DNA of 64,000 nt from assembly GCF_030816505.1 (NCBI RefSeq), contig NZ_JAUSYB010000001.1:2356001-2420000 (forward strand). Direction: 5' to 3'. The number at the start of each line of letters is the position of its first letter. Within the stretch, counting starts at the first letter, position 1. This stretch comes from Microbacterium sp. W4I20. Its GTDB lineage: Bacteria; Actinomycetota; Actinomycetes; Actinomycetales; Microbacteriaceae. Shown here one piece after another: positions 58,832-64,000 of this stretch. The notes beneath the pieces are model-generated. The model was not told where the DNA came from. It did not search any database and saw only the letters and a program-made list of their open reading frames with translations. The position numbers were made by a program, and so were the translations under genes.

Positions 58832-59753
58832 TCACTCGACGACCCAGTCGAACTGGTCGCCGTTCTCCTCGAGCCAGGCATCCACGGCTTCGGCCTCGCG
58901 ACCCTCGCCGTACTCGTTCACCACCAGGTCTTCCAGCGAGCCGTACTGCTCGTCGTCGAGCTTGATCTGGTCGATCAGCTTCGCCGCATCCGGGAACTCC
59001 CGCAGCGAAGCCCTTGGTGCCGAGGAAGTGCAGCCCCTCGGCCTCGCCCATCGCGCCCTTCGGGTCTTCGAGGTCCTTCACGGGGAAGGCGTCGTTGGCC
59101 CAGAACGGACGCCACAGCGTCACCGCGATGTCCTCCTCCTTCTCGGTCGCCGACTTCAGCTCGGTGAGCATCGCCGCGGTCGAGGAGGTGACGAGCTCGT
59201 ACTCGCTGTCGAGGCCGTAGGTCGGCAGCATCTTCTGCGTCTGCGCGGTCAGACCGGCGCCGGGCTCGATGCCGTAGATCTTGCCGCCGAGGTCGGCCCC
59301 GGCCAGGTCGTCGATCGTCTCGAGCTCGGAGTACTCCGGCACCGCGATCGTCAGCCGGGCGTTGTCGTAGTACGTGCCGAGGTCTTCGATCGAGTCGCCG
59401 TACGTCGCCATGTACTCGGCGTGCGTGACCTCGGGCCACGCCGACGGGAACAGGTCGACGTCACCCTGCGCGAGACCGGTGTACAGCGGCCCCGCCTCGG
59501 TGAGCGTCTTGAGCTCGACGTCGTACCCGATCTTCTCGAGCTGATCCTGCAGCAGGTAGGCGGTGCTGAGACCGTCGGTCCACGAGGGCAGGAAGCCGAG
59601 CGTGATGGTGCCCTTCTCGCCTCCGCCGCCGGTGCTTCCGCCGCCGCCGCCGAGTTCGATGGTGCCGCCCGCGCCGTCGCTCGCGCAGCCCGAGAGGGCG
59701 AGGACTCCCGCAGCACCGATGGCCGCGATGGTGATGATCCTGTGCTTACGCAT
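58832..59753 (-). pseudogene. Glycine betaine/proline-type binding lipoprotein (OpuAC), frameshifted
   Basis: With one base removed near 58999-59006 the gene encodes 306 residues ending NGDQFDWVVE and TGA at 58832-58834. A signal peptide (ITIAAIGAAGVLALSGC) with lipobox is followed by a Gly-rich linker (GGSTGGGGEKG). LGFLPSWTDGLSTAYLLQDQ and SAWPEVTHAEYM match OpuAC domains, which bind betaine or related quaternary amines with aromatic residues. As read, the frame shifts after LGTKGFA and is extended to 58827. It overlaps the permease stop by eight bases. A sequence error is likely. Confidence 0.82.
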
Positions 59754-60708
59754 TCTGGAGCTCCTTCTCTTCGGCGGGCGTCTCGGGTGTCTCTGCGACC
59801 TGTGCGGATGCTGTCGCTCGAGCATCCGCCTGACGCTGCGCGCCCCGACGACGCATCACGCCCAGCAGGGATGCCGGGTTCTGCCCCAGGGTTCCGAGCG
59901 CCGCGGTGACGCGGTCGAGGAAGACGGCGATCAGGACGACGCCGAGACCGGCCTCCACACCCTTCGCGATGTTCACGGTCGAGATGGCCTCGACGACCAT
60001 CTTCCCGAGGCCGTCGGCTCCCGCCATCCCGGCGATGACCGCCATGGAGAGCGCGAGCATGATGACCTGGTTGATACCGGCGAGGATCGTCGGCATCGCG
60101 AGCGGAAGCTGGATGCCGCGCAGGATCTGCCCCGGCTTCGCACCGAAGGCCTGACCCGCCTCGACGGTCTCGGAGTCGACTCCGCGGATGCCGAGCTCAG
60201 TCAGTCGCACGCCCGGAGGCAGCGCGAAGATGACCGTCGCGACCAGTCCGGGGACGACGCCAATGCTGAAGAACACGATCGCGGGGATCAGGTACACGAA
60301 CGCGGGCATTGTCTGCATGAAGTCGAGCACCGGCTTGAGCACGGCGCGCACGGTCGCGTTGCGCGCCGACCAGATGCCGAGCGGCACGGCGATCAGCACC
60401 GCGACGAGAGCGGCGACGAGCACGAGGGCGAGCGTCTGCATCGCGGGAACCCAGAGGCCCATCGCGACGATCAGCGTGAACGAGATGATCGTGCCGATGG
60501 CCAGCTGCCACGAGCGCACCAGCCACGCGATGAGCGCGGCGAGCGCGATCACGACGAAGAAGTAGGGGAGCAGGAGCAGCGAGGTGAGTCCGTCGACGAG
60601 GAACGTCACCACGAACGAGACCACGTCGAGCAGGCCGTCGAGGTTGGCCTTGACCCAGCTGACGCCGCCTTCGACCCAGCTGCCGAGGGGAATGCGGAAA
60701 CCATCCAT
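59746..60708 (-). CDS. Osmolyte ABC transporter permease (ProW/OpuAB-like)
   Basis: 320 residues. An N-terminal soluble stretch is followed by about seven spans. TVEAGQAFGAKPGQILRGIQ and LPLAMPTILAGINQVIM contain the EAA-type loop of ProW/OpuAB. It also has the ARSARNATVRAVLKPVLDFM-like region in the middle. With the ATPase and OpuAC partner it imports betaine or similar osmoprotectants. ATG 60708 shares its base with the ATPase stop (TGATG). Confidence 0.87.
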   Translation of the reverse strand: MDGFRIPLGSWVEGGVSWVKANLDGLLDVVSFVVTFLVDGLTSLLLLPYFFVVIALAALIAWLVRSWQLAIGTIISFTLIVAMGLWVPAMQTLALVLVAALVAVLIAVPLGIWSARNATVRAVLKPVLDFMQTMPAFVYLIPAIVFFSIGVVPGLVATVIFALPPGVRLTELGIRGVDSETVEAGQAFGAKPGQILRGIQLPLAMPTILAGINQVIMLALSMAVIAGMAGADGLGKMVVEAISTVNIAKGVEAGLGVVLIAVFLDRVTAALGTLGQNPASLLGVMRRRGAQRQADARATASAQVAETPETPAEEKELQNA

Positions 60709-62033
60709 CAGCGCACGTCCTCATTCATTTCGGTTCCTGAGCCCGACGTCGGATCGGCCGGCGGCACGTCAGCCGTCCACCCGTCATCGAGCACGGCGTC
60801 GATCTCGGCCTGCGGCATGGGCATCAGCGGAAGGGTGATCTCCTCGGTGGCACCGGGGCCGGGGCCGAGGGCTGCCAGCAGGGTCACACGCGGAATCACA
60901 CCCGTGAGCCGCCCCTCGGCATCCACCACCGCCAGCGGCACGGGGGACTCGACGGCGGGGACGAACAGGTTCATCAGCACCTCGTCCTCGCGGACGCTCT
61001 GCAGCACCGGCTTCATGATCGAGTCGAGGGTCGTGACGCCCTGACGCACGAGCTTGACGGCATCGCGGTCGGTGACCACGCCGACGAGCTGCCGGTCGCG
61101 GCCGACGACGTACGTCGCCGACATGTAGGAGTCGCGCATCTGGCGGAGAGCGGTACGGGGTCCGGCGGTGTGGGGCACGACCGGGCGCGGACGCTCCATG
61201 ACGTTCGCGGCGGTGAGCACGCGAGCACGGTCGACGTCCTGCACGAACTGCTCGACGTAATCGTTCGCGGGGTCGGTGAGGATGTCCTCGGGTGTGCCGA
61301 TCTGCACGATCCGGCCGTCGCGCATCACAGCGATCCGATCCCCGAGGAACATCGCCTCGTTGAGATCGTGCGTGATGAAGACGATGGTCTTCTGCAGCTT
61401 CGCCTGCAGTTCGAGCAGCTGCTCCTGCATCTCGCGGCGGATCAGAGGGTCGAGCGCGCTGAACGCCTCGTCCATGAGCAGGATGTCGCTGTCGGCGGCG
61501 AGCGCACGGGCGATGCCGACGCGCTGCTGCATGCCGCCGGAGAGTTCGGACGGCATCTTCTCGCCGAGCCCGTCGAGGCCGACGAGCGTGAGGATCTCCT
61601 CCGCCTTGGCCAGGCGCGTGGACCTGTCGACGCCCTTCAGCTCGAGCGGATACGCCACGTTCGCGGCCACCGTCCGGTGCGGCAGCAGGGCGAAGTGCTG
61701 GAACACCATCGAGATGCGATCCCGGCGGATCTCGCGCAGCCGCCCGCTCGGGATGCCGGTGATCGGATCGTCGTTCACCGTCACGGTGCCGGAGGTGGCG
61801 TCGTGCAGGCCGTTCAGCATCCGGATGATGGTGGACTTGCCCGATCCGGACAGTCCCATGATGACGAAGATCTCACCGCGGTTGACGGTGAAACTGGCGT
61901 CGATGACGGCGGCGGTGCCCGCGTCGGTGACGGCGGTGCGGGACTCACCGGCCTTCAGCCGACGGACTGCCTGGCTCGGATTCTTCCCGAACACCTTGTA
62001 CAGATTGCGCGCTTCAAGTGCGATTTCGGACAC
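60708..62033 (-). CDS. Osmolyte ABC transporter ATPase with CBS domains (ProV/OpuAA-like)
   Basis: 441 residues. Walker A GLSGSGKSTIIR, signature LSGGMQQRVGIARALAADSD and Walker B ILLMDEAFSALD. HFALLPHRTVAANVAYPLEL is typical of ProV. Residues about 285-400 form a CBS pair (YVVGRDRQLVGVVTDRD and VPLAVVDAEGRLTGVI), which in OpuA senses ionic strength and gates transport. The start is GTG 62033 behind AGGGGAAAC. It is the first gene of the operon. The 5' region up to 62354 holds a hairpin but no clear promoter. Confidence 0.88.
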   Translation of the reverse strand: MSEIALEARNLYKVFGKNPSQAVRRLKAGESRTAVTDAGTAAVIDASFTVNRGEIFVIMGLSGSGKSTIIRMLNGLHDATSGTVTVNDDPITGIPSGRLREIRRDRISMVFQHFALLPHRTVAANVAYPLELKGVDRSTRLAKAEEILTLVGLDGLGEKMPSELSGGMQQRVGIARALAADSDILLMDEAFSALDPLIRREMQEQLLELQAKLQKTIVFITHDLNEAMFLGDRIAVMRDGRIVQIGTPEDILTDPANDYVEQFVQDVDRARVLTAANVMERPRPVVPHTAGPRTALRQMRDSYMSATYVVGRDRQLVGVVTDRDAVKLVRQGVTTLDSIMKPVLQSVREDEVLMNLFVPAVESPVPLAVVDAEGRLTGVIPRVTLLAALGPGPGATEEITLPLMPMPQAEIDAVLDDGWTADVPPADPTSGSGTEMNEDVR

Positions 62034-62354
62034 GTTTCCCCTGCGGCTCGCCTTCGGGTGGCTGAGCCTGCTTCGGTTACGCCCGGGTGATCCTCACGAG
62101 GCCGTTCGACATGACTGCTGTGGCGGCGCGGGCAGCGGATTTCGGATCCACCGCAGAGAGCATCGACCGTACGTCCACGCCTCTTCGCAGCACAGCACAT
62201 CGAAAGAAGGACGTGGTCGCGGACTGGTCTTTCGGGCCATCAGGCCCACAGACCAACGTAACGAAATGGCTGATCAGGGGCAAATCCGTGCGGTCGGAAT
62301 CGCCCGGGTTTCACCGGCTGACCGGGGAATTGGTCATATGTTCAGCGGGTCGTC
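62034..62354. promoter_or_regulatory. 321-bp gap upstream of the osmolyte operon, with a hairpin
   Basis: GGTCT-ttc-GGGCC-atca-GGCCC-aca-AGACC (62226-62254) is a two-part hairpin. It could end transcription of the RsmC-like gene (minus strand) or sit in the leader of the osmolyte operon. I see no gene and no convincing promoter in the rest. Confidence 0.4.
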
Positions 62355-63566
62355 TCAGCGACGGATGCTGCGCGTCACGGTGAACTTCGAGGTGCGGTGC
62401 AGCTGCTCAGTGGCGCCGACGATGCGGGTGAGTTCGGCACGGTATCCGAGCGAGGAGTTGAAGACCGTGAAGAGATCGCCACCGGGGCGCAGCAGGCGTG
62501 CCGCGGCTTCGAACAGACGCGTCGCGGCGCCGGTGTGCACACTGGTCCCGAGGTGGAACGGCGGGTTGAGGAGCACGACGTCGGCGCTCGCATCCGGCAG
62601 GTCGGATCCCGCGTCGTCGTGCGTGACGACGATGCGGTCGGCCAGCCCGTTCGCCGCCGCGGTGGCCCGGGTCGAGGCGACTGCTGCGGCCGAGCGGTCG
62701 GTGGCGATGACGCGGGCCTCCGGGTGGGCGAGAGCGTAGGCCGCGGCGAGCGCGCCGGTGCCGCAGCCGAGGTCGATCACGTCGAGTGCAGGCCCGCCGC
62801 CGTGCACAACTCCTCGAGGACGGTCGCTCTCGCGCGGGCCGGCCCCGGAATCACGGCCTTCACCGGCGTCGCGCCCGGAATTCTGGAGGAGTTGTGCACC
62901 GCCGAGCCCGAGCACCTCCAGCAGCACGCGCGTGCCGATGTCGAGCCGCGGGCCGGCGAACGCCCCACCGTGGGCCACGAGGGTCAGGCCGTCGTGCTGC
63001 GCAGTCACCGGGAACGGCCGCTGGAGCCCCGCCGGAAGGGGCTCCGCCGCGACCACGAGCCGCGACTTCCGCTCAGCCCGCTGGGCCTGTACCTGCGCGA
63101 AGCTGCGGCCGAGCACCTCGTTCTGTCCGAGCGTCATGTGCTTGACCCTCCCGCCAGCGACGAGCACGACGTCGGGCGCGGCCCAGCGGACGACCGCGTC
63201 GGCGATCTCCTCGAGCTCGGCGAGAGACTTCGGCAGCTGCAGCAACACGACCCTCGCACCCTCGAGCAGGGCGGCATCGAGTTCCTGCGAAGAGAAACCC
63301 CCGAGCCCGAGCTCCTCGGCGTTCCTCACCAGCGCCCGTCGCCCGGTCGCGAGGTCCTGATGCACACGGATGCCGCGGCGTCCGGCATCCGTCAACGCCA
63401 GGGTGACCGCGCCGTACTCGTCGCCGATCACCGCGATCTCGTCGCCCGGCACGTCGAGAGCGAGCGCCCATTCGACCAGCAGCAGATCGGTGGCGTCGTG
63501 GGCCTGGAGGTTCTCCGCCTCGACGTCGGGCCACCGGCGCAGGCGGCTGTAGGGGAACTCCGGCAC
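62355..63566 (-). CDS. RsmC/RlmG-like rRNA methyltransferase carrying an inserted palindrome
   Basis: 403 residues, two class I methyltransferase-like domains. The N-terminal one is degenerate; the C-terminal one has VIDLGCGTGALAAAYAL (SAM loop) and VVLLNPPFHLG, whose NPPF motif marks N2-guanine methylation. Members methylate G1207 of 16S or G1835 of 23S rRNA. Residues about 223-256 are encoded by a 98-bp palindromic element (62802-62899) and break the family sequence LLEVLG...ALDVIDLGCG; the frame stays open. GTG 63566 is leaderless (TACAGT, six bases). Confidence 0.82.
   Translation of the reverse strand: MPEFPYSRLRRWPDVEAENLQAHDATDLLLVEWALALDVPGDEIAVIGDEYGAVTLALTDAGRRGIRVHQDLATGRRALVRNAEELGLGGFSSQELDAALLEGARVVLLQLPKSLAELEEIADAVVRWAAPDVVLVAGGRVKHMTLGQNEVLGRSFAQVQAQRAERKSRLVVAAEPLPAGLQRPFPVTAQHDGLTLVAHGGAFAGPRLDIGTRVLLEVLGLGGAQLLQNSGRDAGEGRDSGAGPRESDRPRGVVHGGGPALDVIDLGCGTGALAAAYALAHPEARVIATDRSAAAVASTRATAAANGLADRIVVTHDDAGSDLPDASADVVLLNPPFHLGTSVHTGAATRLFEAAARLLRPGGDLFTVFNSSLGYRAELTRIVGATEQLHRTSKFTVTRSIRR
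62802..62899. repeat. 98-bp palindromic repeat, family B copy 2, inside a coding gene
   Basis: GTGCACAACTCCTC (62802-62815) pairs perfectly with GAGGAGTTGTGCAC (62886-62899). It has the same length and termini as the intergenic copy at 22893-22990, plus a shared central CCGGAnTCACG. CGCC flanks both sides (62798-62801 and 62900-62903), so 98 + 4 = 102 bp, exactly 34 codons. Confidence 0.85.
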
Positions 63567-63619
63567 CCGCCCACTGTACGCGCCGGCCGTGAGGATTCCG
63601 CATGCGTTTCTTCGCAGTA

Positions 63620-63648
63620 TTCACAAATCTGTGAAATAGGCGTAGCGT
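63620..63648 (+). promoter_or_regulatory. Promoter with TTCACA dyad before the ABC exporter gene
   Basis: TTCACA (63620-63625, -35) and TAGCGT (63643-63648, -10) are 17 bp apart; the ATG follows seven bases later, so the mRNA is leaderless. The -35 is one arm of TTCACA-AATC-TGTGAA (63620-63635), a dyad where a repressor such as TetR or ArsR would block polymerase. Confidence 0.65.
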
Positions 63649-63655
63649 CCCGACC

Positions 63656-64000
63656 ATGACCACAGTCATCGCCACCCAGGGCCTCACCAAGCACTACGGC
63701 CACGTGCACGCGCTCGACGGGCTCGACCTCACCGTCGAGCAGGGTCAGGTGCACGGATTCCTCGGGCCGAACGGGGCGGGCAAGTCGACCACGATCCGCA
63801 TCCTGCTCGGGCTCGCCCGACGCACCGGAGGCGAGGCATCCGTGTTCGGCGAAGACCCGTGGAGCAAAGCGGTCGATCTGCACCGCCGCATCGCCTACGT
63901 GCCCGGCGACGTGAGCGTCTGGCCCACCCTCTCCGGCGGGGAGGCCGTCGACCTGCTCGCGCGGCTACGCGGTGCGCAGACGAAGGATGCCGCCTACCAG
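63656..64000 (+). CDS. ABC exporter ATPase, 3' end outside window
   Basis: The first 115 residues are visible. [20 protein letters not shown] opens the domain, Walker A is [18 protein letters not shown], and the Q-loop region is [20 protein letters not shown]. The style is that of the drug/polyketide exporter subfamily (DrrA/NodI-like). Its partner permease should follow past the window edge. The gene is divergent from the RsmC-like gene and has a leaderless promoter with a dyad. Confidence 0.85.
   Translation, partial: MTTVIATQGLTKHYGHVHALDGLDLTVEQGQVHGFLGPNGAGKSTTIRILLGLARRTGGEASVFGEDPWSKAVDLHRRIAYVPGDVSVWPTLSGGEAVDLLARLRGAQTKDAAYQ

Noticed and set aside
62087..62383. A 98-codon ORF in the gap upstream of the osmolyte operon
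   Set aside because: No ribosome site, mixed composition and overlap with the end of the RsmC-like gene; the translation shows no domain.
1..64000. Prophage, insertion sequence, integrative element, tRNA or rRNA
   Set aside because: No transposase, integrase, phage structural gene, tRNA cloverleaf or rRNA-like sequence was recognised; base composition is even throughout.

Overview
The window is dense, high-GC actinobacterial DNA, and everything recognisable fits the family Microbacteriaceae, most likely Microbacterium. GC is around 70%, GTG and TTG starts are common, and genes are packed into operons with 1-8 nt ATGA/GTGA/TTGA overlaps. Many promoters place a TANNNT -10 box only 6-7 nt before the start codon (leaderless mRNAs), and the word GGATGC/GCATCC is strongly over-represented. 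I see no rRNA, tRNA, CRISPR array, prophage or transposase gene.

Layout. 1-10158: an alpha-mannoside/mannan utilisation locus. It has a GH38-type mannosidase (cut by the window edge), a ROK kinase, a CUT1 sugar ABC transporter, a LacI regulator, a phosphomannose isomerase fused to an extra N-terminal domain, and a secreted GH76 endo-mannanase. Three near-identical LacI-type operators stand before the transporter operon, the isomerase and the GH76 gene. 10329-15314: 6-phosphogluconate dehydrogenase, an ArsR-SRPBCC-DHFR-like operon ending in a 25-codon ORF, a BKACE enzyme and a MalY-type C-S lyase. 15499-22879: a Ser/Thr kinase behind a leaderless 17-codon uORF, an amino-acid permease/alcohol dehydrogenase/semialdehyde dehydrogenase operon, and a divergent VOC/WYL pair. 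23093-29314: purL, small conserved genes (DUF2786, DksA-like, cupin, VOC) and a tartrate/D-malate dehydrogenase. 29415-40020: an oligopeptide importer downstream of an S9 peptidase, with a TetR regulator and an M20 peptidase/alpha-beta hydrolase operon; AGTCAA motifs link these units. 40118-45325: membrane proteins, gluconokinase, an SMP-30 lactonase and two SDRs. 45337-49698: a LacI regulator divergent from asparaginase, a nitrilase-family amidase and an internally duplicated membrane protein. 50180-51367: CorA with a uORF/attenuator-like leader. 53100-56449: a CE7 esterase divergent from a PadR-DUF1048-ABC exporter operon across a 71-bp dyad. 56665-64000: a lipase-maturation-factor-like protein, a lipoprotein, an OpuA-type osmolyte importer, an RsmC-like methyltransferase and the start of another ABC exporter.

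Two features cut across the window. First, at least six otherwise normal genes (lacI at 5933, an APC permease, purL, an SMP-30 lactonase, an ABC-2 permease and an OpuAC protein) are each broken by a single-base indel. purL is among them and one indel is in a G5 run, so sequence errors are the likelier cause, but each should be checked. Second, long imperfect palindromes of about 60-100 bp recur between genes in several families. One 98-bp copy lies in frame inside the RsmC-like gene and adds about 34 codons.
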